A program made the translations under genes and the position numbers. A stretch of 64,000 nt of DNA from Cordia subcordata (lineage: Eukaryota; Streptophyta; Magnoliopsida; Boraginales; Cordiaceae): assembly GCA_028554755.1 (NCBI GenBank), contig JAPTOF010000003.1:21760501-21824500 (forward strand), read 5' to 3'. Numbering within the stretch: the first letter of the stretch is position 1; the number at the start of each line of letters is the position of its first letter. Shown here piece after piece: positions 1-12,036 of this stretch. Below the pieces are notes generated by a model. The model ran no database searches. It was given only the letters and a program-made list of their open reading frames with translations, and was not told the origin of the DNA.

Positions 1-69
1 AAGGAAGTTCTCTTTCTTAAGTTCGTGGCAATCACACTCTTAACATTCATTTAGATGAACTACAGGGTG

Positions 70-339
70 TGACAAAATGGTATTAGAGCCAGGTTCTGGG
101 TGAATTTTATGCCACCTAAGGTCCTAGGCAGTTGTCTATTCTATTTAGTGGGATGAGAACATCACGTGTTTAAAGGTGAGAGTTTATAACGTTCTCTTAT
201 ATCGGTTCTTCTTTGTGAGATTTGTATACTTTACGATGACTTAGGTTCACTACTACTATCATCACAGACTTAAGTATTTTGAGATAATTGATTAAGCTCA
301 ATGTGATGGTAGGCTAGTAGTTAGGCTTGGGTCGTTACA
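70..339 (+). mobile_element. TRIM retrotransposon fragment (PBS, internal region, one LTR)
   Basis: A primer-binding-site-like TGGTATTAGAGCC lies at 79-91 (complementary to the 3' end of initiator tRNA-Met with one change). About 100 bp of internal sequence and a purine-rich stretch follow. Then comes an LTR of about 155 bp (185-339) ending GTCGTTACA. It is the reverse complement of the LTRs in the array at 17445-18399, so this copy points along the plus strand. The left LTR is not recognisable and the copy is diverged. Confidence 0.65.
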
Positions 340-1140
340 GGCTTTCTCCCTTAACAAAAGTTTTGTCCTCGAAACTTACCTCACTCGTAAGAAGTGAAAC
401 TTTCAACAAAGATAGAATATAATTTAACAACAAGATAAATCTTAACAAGAGTGAAATGATCACAAATAGCAATTTGCATAGAAGGTGTTCCCAAAAAAAA
501 ATAATAGAGATCCAAGAATTGGGCAAAATAGGTTTTGAACACAAGAATGATTGTAAGAGAATAGCATATAGGATTAATCCAAGTGGACTCAAGTAGCTGA
601 GTCTAAGCAAGCCATAATATTGATCAAGTATTTCAAGCTCCATTTATGTTTTCCAAGGTTAATAAAGCTAAATTATTGTTTTAAGTTATGGATGCACTAT
701 ATAAGGGGGAAGCAAACAAGACACATAATAGATATCTGAGGAGATAATTCAAGGGATTCAAAGTTAAATTTGAAGGTACTATTGATTTGTAGGACTGTAA
801 ATGTTAATCATTTAAATTATAAAATGAAGTTGAACCATAAAACTCACAAGCTTTTGAAGAAAATAATACGCAAAAAAAATTTCTTGAATTGGTTTATCAC
901 AAATAAATGAAAAGGGAAAAAAATGGTTTCGACTAAAAAGGAATAGGTTTTTGTGAATGAATTGAGACCAAGTCCATTGGGTTAAACGAAACATAGATTT
1001 CAAACAAAATCATAGATGACAAATCAAATATCATGAGAAAACATGTTAGCTAAATAACTTGAGATGTGTCAAATCACTAATTTTCGGTGCCCCAGATAAA
1101 TCATATATAAGTTTATGTTTTTAACCCCTTCATATGGAAA
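340..1140. other. Unassigned AT-rich intergenic DNA
   Basis: No gene is supported. The short open frames here are AT-rich, have no recognisable domain, and look like chance. Confidence 0.5.
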
Positions 1141-1169
1141 GAATAATAGGGGAAGAAAAGATCACAACA

Positions 1170-1696
1170 CAAAATGTTTAATTAATTGGCCCAAAATGCT
1201 TAATCTCATCATGACAGCAACAGTGAATTTTAGTTATTCTAAAGTGCACATAAATTTAACAAAGAATTGATGTGGGAAGGCATTACAGACCCTGTCTCTT
1301 AAATACACAATGTCCTTGTTGTGCCAAAGAAAACAAACTGTAGTCTAGAATCTGCTTAGAGCCAACAGTGAACTTGAGTCATTATAAAGTGCACACAAAT
1401 CTGACAAAGAACTGATGTGAGAGGGTATTACAGACCCTCCTCCTTAAACGCACAACATTCTCGTCACGCCAAACAAAATAGACCTCAGTCTAGGGCCCTA
1501 GGCATCGTACAATCTAGCCAGGGCTTACTCTAATACCACTTGTAATGACTGAGGCCCAACTACTACTATGCTGTCTCCACATTAAGCCTAATTAAGTGGC
1601 CAAAATGCTTAAACTCGTTATGATAGTGGTAGTAAATCTAAGTCATTATAAAATGCATATAAATTTCACTGAGAATTGATATGGGAGGGCATTACA
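1170..1696 (-). mobile_element. Degraded TRIM array, about three LTR remnants
   Basis: Three segments end in the same CATTACA/TATTACA LTR terminus (1287, about 1430, 1696). They are separated by internal sequence that carries the CTCTAATACCA motif, the reverse complement of the tRNA-iMet primer-binding site. The last LTR is complete at 1541-1696 (156 bp, same length as in the 17.4 kb array); the others are truncated. No target-site duplication was seen. Confidence 0.65.
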
Positions 1697-2509
1697 CTTT
1701 GCTTCTACACCTCTTGTCTCGGTTCTCAACACACTGTCAAAGTTTTGTTTTTATCATTGTCATCTGCTAATCTAACGCAAAATTGTCTTCCTAAAGTCCA
1801 TCTGAAAATTCCTCTACATGTACTTAATTTATTTTTGCCATAAAATTTATTAGCTTCCCTGTGAATTCTAACAGGAATACTTACCAATATGCACCATAAA
1901 TCTTTCACTTTGCTTGATAACGAGACCTATGGAATCCTCTTCTAAATTGCCGAAATAATATCCTTTGGTGATTTCCTTCTGTAAATTTTGGTGAATCACT
2001 AACATTTGTCGGAACTGCTTTTTACTCCATGGAGCTTTCTTCTAGTTATTGTCATTTTTTTTTCGGTTGCTTTTATTATCACTTGGGCTAGCCACCAAAA
2101 ACTGTCAACTTATCCCAGACGCTTCGCAGATTTAGAAAATGTGACCAATTAACGAAACTCTTTTAAGGCGTTGAAGATGTAATGATCGTTAAAAAAAAAG
2201 GCTTTAATTTATGTTGTCATTCTAAAATTTTGATTTATCAGACTAATAAAATTTTGGGAATGTTGGAGGTTAATAAATTTTTGTGGAGTGGAGTAGTGGC
2301 CTAAAAATTAGTCATGTTTTCATCTATGTGCACGATAGATGTGAGGAAAGAGAAGGGAAGTGATAGATAGTTGGAGTCCTATTCATTTTCAAACAAAATA
2401 AAACCCAGGTTCTTTTATTAGTGCGGTTGTGGGAAAAGACTTATTCGCATAAAAACTACCAAAAAAAAAAAAGATAATTCAGGGGTTTGACCAAGCAGTT
2501 ATACAACAT
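1697..2509. other. Unassigned; possible decayed coding sequence on the minus strand
   Basis: Minus-strand reading of 1726-2070 gives two adjoining open stretches in different frames with a fairly protein-like composition. I recognise no domain, and stops and frame changes intervene. It could be a decayed gene or transposon fragment. Confidence 0.25.
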
Positions 2510-2512
2510 TAA

Positions 2513-2769
2513 TAGTGTGTTTGAAATGATCTTATTTTAAAGAAGTTATCCTATTGAAATGACTGTATCTTATAAAATTTAAGACATGTACCGGATAAAT
2601 TCAAAGTTAACCATACTTTTTATTTTATAAAAAATAGCAATCCATCCTTATCTTATATTTTTTCAACTATTTCATAACATGCCAAGTGATAAAAAATCTT
2701 AAATCTTATAAGATATCTCTTATTTTAATAGAATAAGTATCTTAAAATAAAATCATTCTAAACATACTA
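2513..2769. mobile_element. Tourist-like MITE (PIF/Harbinger type)
   Basis: A 257-bp AT-rich element with terminal inverted repeats: TAGTGTGTTTGAAATGATCT at the left, and at the right the reverse complement of TAGTATGTTTAGAATGATTT. It is flanked by TAA at 2510-2512 and 2770-2772, the 3-bp TSD typical of PIF/Harbinger MITEs. No coding capacity. Confidence 0.7.
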
Positions 2770-2772
2770 TAA

Positions 2773-3413
2773 GAGTCTTGATACTCTCATGCATTTCTAC
2801 GTCAGTTCTTCTGTACGTTTTCTTTTCACAAACTCTCCGAGAACAACTAGTGACGAAGAGCTAGGCTTGTGGCTAGTATTCTCTTTCAGAAATTGTTCAC
2901 GGTAAGTCTTGACCGTATTAGTTCATTTGCAAAACGTTGGGTTAAAAAGAACTTAATGCATGTTTTAGGGGTATTAACAAGGGGATTTGTTCGTGTAAGT
3001 TTTTTCATTAAATGGATTAACAAGGGGATTTGTACGTGTAGGTTGTTTTTGTTAAGTGGAGAATTGAAGAGATTGATTCAAGAATTAGGAGTTAAGGTAA
3101 GTGAAGTCATCTTTTATTCCAAATTCTCCAATCAATTGCGTTATCACTGAGTTCTACTAGATTTTTTTTAATTACATGATGATCCTGTCTTATTCCTTGT
3201 ATATATTGATCATATTAACTCCGTCTTTCTTGATCAATTTCACGTTATCTCACTCATTAAGTGGCGGTTAAATGATCAATTCATGCTTGTGTAATCCACT
3301 CGTCAGTATGTGCATGTTGGGTTTCTTGAAATATATATACGCACATAAGTTTTCATTGCTTTAATTAATGACTTCACTTTGACCCAAAATATAGAAACAC
3401 ATGGACATTAACA
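2773..3413. other. Unassigned, with a short internal duplication
   Basis: An open frame at 2869-3150 (+) has no recognisable domain. Inside it the segment ATTAACAAGGGGATTTGT occurs twice (about 2974 and 3016), a 42-45 bp tandem duplication. I see no gene that I can support. Confidence 0.3.
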
Positions 3414-4168
3414 CCTTGTTTGGCAACAGCTTTTTAGGTAACTTTTAATATTTTTCTGGTCAAAATACTATTTACCCAAATTAGTGTTGTTCGGTAAAAT
3501 AGTGTTTCAAGTAGCTTTTTAGGTAGCATTCAGCGTTTCAGAAAATTCTGAAACGCTAGAAATTTTAACGTTTCACAAGAAGCTATCAGTGTTTCATCTA
3601 TTTTTGGCAATTCTACGCTTTTTTTCATTTTTTTGGAAATCCTAGTCTATTCTGAACGTCTCTACATTTTTACCATTTTTTCACACAAATAGTTAAAATA
3701 TAAACTCAAAATTTTATTTTAAATTCTACACAGGTCAAAATATATTAAAAAAGTATAAGTTCTATTAGTTCATTTCTTATTTTGTTTTGGTAAAATAAAT
3801 TTTGAATCTATTAAAAATATTTTTTTATAATATTGATGCAAATGTTCTATTAGAAAAGTAATTTTATTACGTTTCAATAATGAAATATTATTACAAAAAT
3901 TGTATATTTAATTATAAAATAAATTATCTTATTCTAATAATAGTAATAACAATTATAATTATCATAAGAATAACAACAACAATAACGTGATATCCATGTC
4001 TTTTTATTATTTTGCTTTCATTAGCTAATCAACAGCTAATTTTGTTGAAGATATTTTGTTCAAACAACTAGTTATCAGCTATCTACTAATAACTAAAATA
4101 TAATAGTTATCAGCTACTTAAATAGCTATCAACTAACTTAATAGCTAGTTGTGCTGAAAAGAGCCCAA
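3414..4168. mobile_element. hAT-like non-autonomous element, copy 1
   Basis: About 755 bp starting near CTTGTTTGGCAACAGC and ending near GAAAAGAGCCCAAA, the GTTTGGC-type termini of plant hAT MITEs. It aligns along its length with the element at 47176-47920 (shared GTTGTTCGGTAAA-type block, TTTTGGCAATTCTAC block, AACAACAATAA block and a terminal run of AGCTA repeats). No transposase. Confidence 0.6.
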
Positions 4169-4575
4169 ATAATAATTCTTCTAAATTTCTTTTTGTCTTG
4201 GTCCTGTTAGTCAACTCTACTACCTGAGTTTTGCTTTTTTTATTTCCTTTTTTTATGGTTTCACCTTTGCTTGTTCTTGTGGGAGCCTTGTACCTACTCC
4301 ATGATTTTATCGTGATTAAACTATGACAACATAGTTACAACTTATGTTATGTGATACTTTATTTACTTTCTTGATATAACCTTATTACGTGGATTTAATT
4401 CTTGTTGCAATTACCATGTGTTCCTACTTTCATGCACTCCCATATTTTCTTATTGACTCTCCTAAATCGTAATTCTTGTTTCAGTTTTTTTTCCCCAAAT
4501 CATGTCTTGATTCGTGTTTCGTTCTATCTTGGGGGAAAAACCCTTTCTATGCATTTGATTTGTTCACCCCTATGA

Positions 4576-4870
4576 ATAAAGAGTAAGTTGTATATTAACT
4601 CCCTATACTCTAACTTATATTCACCAAACCCCTTACAGTATCAAAACTAGTTGATTACTCCCGTAAAGTTTTTAAAAGCGTACATAACACCCCCTGCCGT
4701 TAATTTTCCATTAGTTTTGACGGGAATTAGCATACATGCACGAGTAAATTGCATATTATTCCTCTGTACTCTGACCTATGCGTACCATACCTCTGTAGTA
4801 TTAAAACTCGCTAATTACTCCCTCAAAGTTCTTAAAAGTTGGATTAAAATTCCGGATAATCATAACACTT
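4576..4870. repeat. Two direct copies of a foldback terminal arm
   Basis: Two direct segments (about 4576-4735 and 4740-4865) both begin GAGTAA-TTG-ATATTA and continue with CTGTACTCT- and ATTACTCC-type blocks. They match the arms of the foldback element at 5796-6303, so this is a degenerate relative. The open frame across it is incidental. Confidence 0.45.
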
Positions 4871-5795
4871 AAATGCAACCAAAAATTTAGCAACCACCAT
4901 TTATAACGAAGAAAGTGCAAGCAAATAAATTTGCGAATAGGGTCACTTTCTCCTTGGCTCTTTTACCTCTTCTTCTCTTTGAAATTGCACTCTTTGCTAC
5001 CGTTATTCTTAATCACATGAAACACACAAGAAATCAAAGGGATAACAATTTTATTTTCCTCCTAATCGTCTTCCAGCATATGAAATACTGCCTTTGTCCT
5101 TGTGCAAATGAATTTCCAAGTAGCATATGTTACAGACAATAAATTAATACATCAAATTCTTCTCTACAATCTATATGAGGTGGTAACTGATCAGTCATAA
5201 ATTTGAATCTCGTCACCGTTCATTTAAAAAAAAGTTAAAGTATTTATATTCAAAATTCTAAACAAATCATTACTGCATGTGAGGGGACATATTCAACACA
5301 ATTAATAGACCGAATTCCTCCTGTCACTACAAAATATTAAATTGTCTACATGTAAAGTTCTACACAAATCATAACTATGCGACACGTTTAACACAGTAAT
5401 CTAATACACCAAATTCGTCTCCTCCCTGCAAATTTGGATTTTCAAATAAAGCGGCAAGGTGTCACTTTCCGTTTCCACATAGAGTCACCAGTCGTCGCAA
5501 ATCCCACGCTCTAAAAGTCATGCTTTGTTAATCATTTGGTCCCATAGAGACGTACGTGCAGATTCCACTTTATCTCCTATCTCTTCAAAAGAACAAACTG
5601 AATCCTTTAGGAAGCTGGAATTTTCACAATTGACTTTGAAATTTCGGGCCTAAGCTTGCATATTCAAACTATTTCTCCATTTATGGATCAATAGTCGTGC
5701 CGCGTTATCAATTGAAGACTTGCTAGTCTACAGCTGTGTCGTCCTCATTTTTCATGATCAATATGACTTTCGTGCACTATTTGTATAATTTTTTT
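4871..5795. other. Unassigned intergenic DNA
   Basis: No gene or complete element seen. One open frame of 75 codons (4915-5142) has no recognisable similarity. Confidence 0.4.
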
Positions 5796-6303
5796 GAGTA
5801 AATGACATATTACCTTCTGTAGTCTGGTATAAGTATACAATACCCTCCTAAAGTTTCAAAACTATCTGATTACCCCCTCAAATTTTTTATACGTATGCTC
5901 ACTACCCTCTCGTAGTCTGTTTTTGGTTAGTTCTGATGGAAATTGAATTATTCGCATATGTGTGGCGTTTTTCATTACATAATATATATAAAAACTAAAT
6001 ATTTTGGATCATTTAAACCTTTACATTTTTTATAAAAACGCATAACTTATTCACTTTCTGAAAACTCATGGGGGTAATTTTGAGACTTCAGGGGGGTAAT
6101 ATGCTATTTACTCTATATATTATGCAATAAAAAATGCAACACACGCCCGTAGACTCCAACTCCTGTCAAAACTAACCAAAAACATACGGCGGGGGGTAAT
6201 TTGCACATGTTTAAGAAGTTCGAGGGGATAATCAGATAATTTTGAGACTTCAGGGGTATTGCGCATTTATGCCAGACTACAGGGAGTAATATGCCATTTA
6301 CTC
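5796..6303. mobile_element. Foldback MITE with inverted arms near 200 bp
   Basis: The left end GAGTAAATGACATATTACC is mirrored at the right end by GGAGTAATATGCCATTTACTC (6284-6303). The inverted similarity continues for roughly 200 bp per arm, including a CTGTAGTCTGG block and an ATTACCCCCTC block. A second, internal terminus-like sequence (GGTAATATGCTATTTACTC, ending near 6113) suggests nested or rearranged arms. No coding capacity. Confidence 0.6.
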
Positions 6304-7260
6304 TAATTTTTCTACAAACTTTCACCTGTCATCATAAATATACAAGTCATCCGTTCTCAATCGTTTCGTGTAAAAGAAATGTATTGATTGATATGATATT
6401 CTAGAAATGACTTCAATTGCAGTGCCACTATCTTTAAGACTTTATTTGTCCCTATAAAACGTACAAACAGGGTTTTGCAGTAACGAAATTAAACCCATAA
6501 GTAATTACTAATTTTGCAAGAATGGAATTTTGGAATTTTGTGTATAGATTTTTGTAGCAATCTAAACACAAAATAATATTTAAAACCAAACTCGCATATT
6601 TGTAGAACTCCAAAACTTGTCCCGAGACCGTGCATCTGTAACCTTGCTTTCTAGACCGTGCATCACTTGGTGATGATATGCACCCGTTGAACTTTGGCAG
6701 TCATTCACATTTATGAGTTTGAAAGTGACGAAACCAAGCAGTTGTGTGAGTCACTTTCAGTTTCAAAACTACTTTTAGATTATTATTGTTAAACCATCTT
6801 TTTTATTATTAACAATCACTTTTCAAGAATTACCTTTTTAACATACCTTTGTACAAATCACTTTTCAAGAATTACCTTTTAACATACCTTTGTACATTTT
6901 GCAAATAGCACTCGATTAAGAAGACACTACGAGAAAATCGTTGAACACATAAGTTCTCATTGTACCGCTTTTTAAGCTTCCAACTACGGTAATGGTCCTG
7001 TTATGAGAAATCCAATAGGTTAATAAGAATGATGGAATTATTCATTAAGAAAACCAATCGATATTACAAAGAATAATTCAGGATTTTATACGATGACCTT
7101 GATGTTTAAGAACCCAAGATCTTATATGATAAGCCATTGGTGCTAATAACATGATGGTTGTGAAAGTCAGAATTTTTTCTGTAAAATAATTGTAACTTCT
7201 AACAGAGGAAACATACTTAAGAAGCAAGCCTTACAGAAAGCTACTGTATTTTTCGCTAGA
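6304..7260. other. Unassigned intergenic DNA upstream of the receptor kinase
   Basis: AT-rich sequence with a short direct repeat (AATCACTTTTCAAGAATTAC at about 6808 and 6857). No gene seen; part of it may be distal promoter of the kinase gene. Confidence 0.35.
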
Positions 7261-7275
7261 AATGCCACTAAGGCG

Positions 7276-7317
7276 TTGACGTGTTGACTTGTTTTTTCCT
7301 GCAATTGAACTCGTCAA
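7276..7317 (+). promoter_or_regulatory. Cluster of W-box cores upstream of the receptor kinase
   Basis: TTGAC occurs at 7276-7280 and TTGACT at 7284-7289, three bases apart. GTCAA (TTGAC on the other strand) follows at 7313-7317. WRKY factors bind TTGAC cores, and clusters are common upstream of immune receptor genes. The position, about 210-250 bp before the start codon, fits a promoter. Function is inferred. Confidence 0.4.
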
Positions 7318-7528
7318 TACGCAAAGGAATCCAAAGCGTACAGTTCCTATAAGATGGCAATGAAAAATGAATAGCAAGGTACACACTCCCGTAGTGAGCA
7401 TATCATAGCACCTCATCATTGTTCACACTGATTTCTTTGCTATTTTTCTGCTGCGTGTACCTTCATTCTGTCTGCTTCCAGTGCCCAAACACTTTGCTTA
7501 ATCTGATCTTGGAACTAGCATTTTGTCC

Positions 7529-10500
7529 ATGGACAGAACTTGCATGTCTCTTTTTCATGTCACAGTAGCATTATTGCTTCTTTATGTTTTAGCTAGTTCA
7601 CCAAATATTACTACTGATCAATCTATATTGCTCGCCTTAAAATCTCATTTCTCTCTTAGTCCTGATAGCATCTTGGCTACTAGCTGGTCCACTGCTGCAC
7701 CTGTATGTAGCTGGATTGGTGTCACTTGCGGCTCCCGCCACCATAGAGTCATTGCCTTGAATATTTCTGGTATGCAACTCACAGGAACCATCCCTCCACA
7801 CCTTGGAAATCTTTCTTTCCTCACTTACCTCGACATGAGCAACAACAGTTTGTATGGCAATGTACCCAGAGAGTTGGGTAGTTTGGGGAGATTGGAAGTA
7901 CTTTATTTAGACCAAAATGAGTTTACAGGTGCCTTACCACCGTCCCTTTCAAACATATCAAGGCTAGAGGAGATTTCATTGGATGGGAATAATCTACAAG
8001 GAAATATACCACAAGAATTGGGTGATCTTAACCGCTTGACTGTCCTAAGCTTGCAGTTTAATCAGCTTACAGGCCTCATACCATCATCCATTTTCAACAT
8101 GTCATCGCTGCAAATTCTTGCCCTGAAAAAGAACAAACTTTCAGGCAAACTGCCAGCAGATATATGCCACCGTACTCCACGGCTACAACTTCTTAATCTC
8201 GGTGGAAACTCTCTAGTTGGTTGGGTCCCCTCAAGCTTAGGGAAATGTTCGCTGCTCCAAGTTTTGTCTCTGCACCACAACAACATGGAAGGTATGATCT
8301 CACGACTTATACAACCAGAAACCAAACCACACCATCATGTGCATTTACCTCGCAGCTCTGTAACTAAATTCATTAGTTCCCTAGTACCTTTCACGAGATA
8401 TAATATGCATAATGAAACCAACCAAAACTTATCACTTATTATTTGTTTCGTACCATATGTCAGATTAGATCAAAGAGCTTCGCTAATATGTTGAATACAA
8501 TTAACAATGATTGTAATATGGCAGGTGAAATACCAGAAGAGATTGGTAATCTCCAACAGCTACAATTTCTCTCGTTGGAATTTAATGACTTCACTGGTCC
8601 CATCCCTGCCGGCCTCTTTAATATTTCAGCATTAGAAATTCTTGCACTTACAGGAAATCGTCTCTCAGGTAACCTCCCTTCAAGGTTAGGCCACGGGGTG
8701 CCAAGTCTAAGAGAAATTTATTTTGGAAAGAACAACCTTAGTGGTGTTATCCCAAATTCTTTCTCAAATGCTTCACAACTCACTCTATTAGATCTTTCGA
8801 ATAACAATTTCAATGGGCCAATTCCTCATTCACTTGGTAACTTAGGATTGCTAAGAGATCTAGATTTGGGATATAACAATTTTCAAAAAGAATCTTCATC
8901 GTCAGAATTGAGCTTCCTCACCTCTTTGACCAAGTGTAGAAATTTGGAAACCCTCGATATTACTGAGAACCCCTTGAATGGCATTCTTCCATCTTCCATC
9001 GGTAATTTCTCCACAAATTTGAAGAGATTATACGCAGATGAGTGCCAATTGAAAGGCGAGATTCCAAAAGAGATTGGTAAGTTAAGTAATTTGACAATGC
9101 TGCATCTTTCGGGCAATGAATTGACTGGCTCCATTCCAGTAACAGTCAAGGGTTTGGAAAGCCTTCAAGTAATCCGAATAGAGGATAACAACATCACAGG
9201 GCTTGTCCCTGATGGTTTTTGCCACTTAAAGAACCTTGGGGATTTAAGATTGGGAGGGAATGATATTTATGGTCCCTTGCCAGAGTGCTTAGGAAGTATC
9301 ACTTCACTGAGAGAGCTTCATCTTGCTTCCAATAGATTCACTAGTTTCCCAGCAAGCTTGTGGAACCTCCGAGATCTCTTGGTACTCAATGCATCCTCAA
9401 ATCAACTGAGTGGTCATCTACCCCCTGAAATTGGAAATTTATATGCGGTCATTGTCATTGATTTATCAATGAACAAATTCTCAGGCAATATTCCCAGCAC
9501 CATGGAAGCATTACAAAATCTAATTAATCTTTCCATGGCACACAATAGATTAGAAGGGCCAATTCCAGAATCATTTGGCAAACTAGTGAGCTTGGAGGCT
9601 TTAGATATGTCTTATAATAGTATAACTGGTGTACTTCCAAAGTCTCTAGAGGATCTCAAATATCTCAACTACTTCAATGTTTCTTTTAACAAACTAATTG
9701 GAGAAATTCCTAATAGAGGTCCTTTTCTAAACTTCACAAGTCGATCTTTTATGTCCAATAATGCGCTATGCGGTGCTAGTCGATTCCAAGTGCCACCCTG
9801 CCATACTAGTTCCACATCAAGAAGAAAAGGAGTATATATAGCTATATATATTCTTTGTGGGGTTGTGGGAATGATTCTTGCCTCAATTCTTGGATTGCTG
9901 CTCATAAGATGGCAAAGGAAAGAGAAAACACCTTCTCAACTTGATACACTAACTGTGATGACACATGGAAGAATTTCCTTCTTTGAGCTTGAACAAGCAA
10001 CTAATGGATTTAATGAAAGTAATTTGCTTGGTAAGGGGAGCTATGGTACAGTATACCGAGGAGTACTTCGCAATGGGACTTTGGTAGCCATAAAGGTTTT
10101 TGACACACAACTAGAAGGTGCAATAAGGAGTTTTGACACTGAATGTGAAGCTTTGTGCAACTTTCACCATAGAAACTTAATCAAAGTCATCACCAGTTGC
10201 TCTAATAATATTGATTTTAAGTCACTGGTGCTAGAGTACATGCCTAATGGAAGCCTTGAGAAATGGTTATACTCGCACAACTATTTCTTAAACATCTTGC
10301 AAAGGTTGAACATAATGATAGATGTAGCATCTGCCTTGGATTATCTCCACAACAGTCACTTAATGGTCATGGTGCATTGTGATCTGAAGCCAAGCAACGT
10401 TCTCCTAAATGAAGACATGGTTGGGCATGTAAGTGATTTTGGCATTGCAAAGCTATTTGGTGGAGAAAATAGTGTTACACAGACCAAAACCCTTGCAACA

Positions 10501-10984
10501 ATAGGTTATATGGCACCAGGTATGATAATTGTCTATACAGAAGTCGATGCATTCATTTTTCTTTATTTTATAAACAGTTACATCTGTAGTTAGTATTGTA
10601 CAATGTCTGATGAGTTGCATTACTGTTTTAGAGTATGGACAACAAGGACTTGTGTCCAAAAAGTGCGATGTTTATAGCTTCGGTATCATGCTAATGGAAA
10701 CATTTACGAGGGTGAAGCCTAGTGATGACATGTTTGCTGAAGAATTGAGTATACGAAGTTGGATAAGTAATTCGATTCCCAATTCGATTATCTACGTTGT
10801 AGATGCCAACTTGGTCAAACCAAAGAAACATAACTTCAAGGGCAAGGTGCAATGCTTATTGTCTATCATGGAATTAGCATTACATTGTAGTGCAACATTA
10901 CCTGAGGAAAGATTAGACATGAAAGATGTTGTGGTAGCACTCAAGAAGATAAGAACTCGACTTGAGGAAGAAGTGGAGCATTAA
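7529..10984 (+). CDS. LRR receptor-like serine/threonine kinase, class XII type, non-RD
   Basis: Predicted plasma-membrane receptor kinase resembling the EFR/FLS2/Xa21 class. Exons 7529-8291, 8525-10519 and 10632-10984 join in frame to 1036 aa. I chose the ATG at 7529 because it opens directly into a signal peptide (about residues 1-24). An LRRNT region with a CSWIGVTC motif, then about twenty LRRs with the xxLxGxIPxxLGNL pattern, fill the ectodomain. The transmembrane helix is near 691-715. Kinase landmarks are the glycine loop GKGSYG (757-762), Lys778 in VAIK, HCD at 872-874, DFG at 892-894 and the SDVYSFG-like KKCDVYSFG. HCD in place of HRD makes it a non-RD kinase, typical of pattern-recognition receptors. 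Intron 2 (in the kinase, before EYGQQG) is the conserved intron of this class. Intron 1 (8292-8524, within the LRRs, phase 1) is less usual. No internal stops. The ligand cannot be told from sequence. Confidence 0.93.
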
Positions 10985-12036
10985 ATTCCCTGTTATTCAT
11001 GTTGTTGAGTTAGTGTGTCGATTGTGTTTTAAATCATTGTTGGAGATGATTGCTAGTTCTTTACATTTGGTTGTGATGGATGGAGATTCTAAAAGGTCCA
11101 AATGATGGAGTTCAATTTAGCTTTTAATTTATAATGCAAATACAAATTACATGTTAAGTTGTATGGTTGCAACTAGATAATAAGCATAACATTTCCCATT
11201 TCTCAACACTATTCTCCATTTCTCAACCCATATCCCTCCCCATCTGAGACGAGGAAAGTTGGATAGCCACAAAACTCAACCCTTTTAACATCCAAGAAGT
11301 CAAGCAACTGGAGATAGAACGAAATGTCCAACTTAGTGAGCTATAGGTGCGACGGATAGAGAAGCAACTTGAATTACAAAGAAAAAAAATAAACCATATC
11401 AATAGTCAAACAAAAGAAAACTTAAAAATTTGAATCCTGTTCATATTGGCAACTTTTTTTTTTGTTATAAATCACATACCATGATGACAAAGTTAAATTG
11501 CTTTGATGTTGACAATATTTGCAAGCTCCAAACTTCACAAAGTTAAATTCCTTCCGCATTTCAACTAAGGAAAGCTAAAATCACAAGAGGCAAATGTGTA
11601 GTAGACCATTTACAGGTAGGATTTATATAACTAGAGGAACAAGGAGATATTAAAGTAAGCAATACACCTTATCTTCTCAACAACAAAACTGCGATATCCT
11701 CATCTTTGCAAAAATGATTCTAATATACAAACTAATAATTGGTGCTTGTGTAGAACTTTTTGCTACACTAGACCTTCAAGAATTATGATTTCCTTCCATA
11801 ATGCAAAATGCTATTAACTCAACCATTCTCATATTGAATTGATGCACGAGAATTTTTTCCATGTGCCATTAGTCAACAATTCCTTTATGCCTCCAAGTTT
11901 TATGTGTAAACACCCATGAGATTCTCAGCATCATGTGAAAAGTACGCCTACTAATATCTAAAGCAGACCCTTCTGTAGCATTCTGCTTTTGCCTTAGGCA
12001 TTTGCTATCTCAACAAAAATAAACTCATACAAGATA
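10985..12036. other. 3' flank of the receptor kinase and unassigned DNA
   Basis: The first few hundred bases should hold the 3' UTR. The rest shows no recognisable gene or element. Confidence 0.4.

Noticed and set aside
5181..5240. Possible SINE (AATTTGAATCTCG as box B)
   Set aside because: No convincing box A, tail or TSD.
8292..8524. Possibility that the kinase gene is broken by an insertion in the LRR region
   Set aside because: The segment has proper GTATG donor and GCAG acceptor ends, and removing it restores the LRR repeat exactly.
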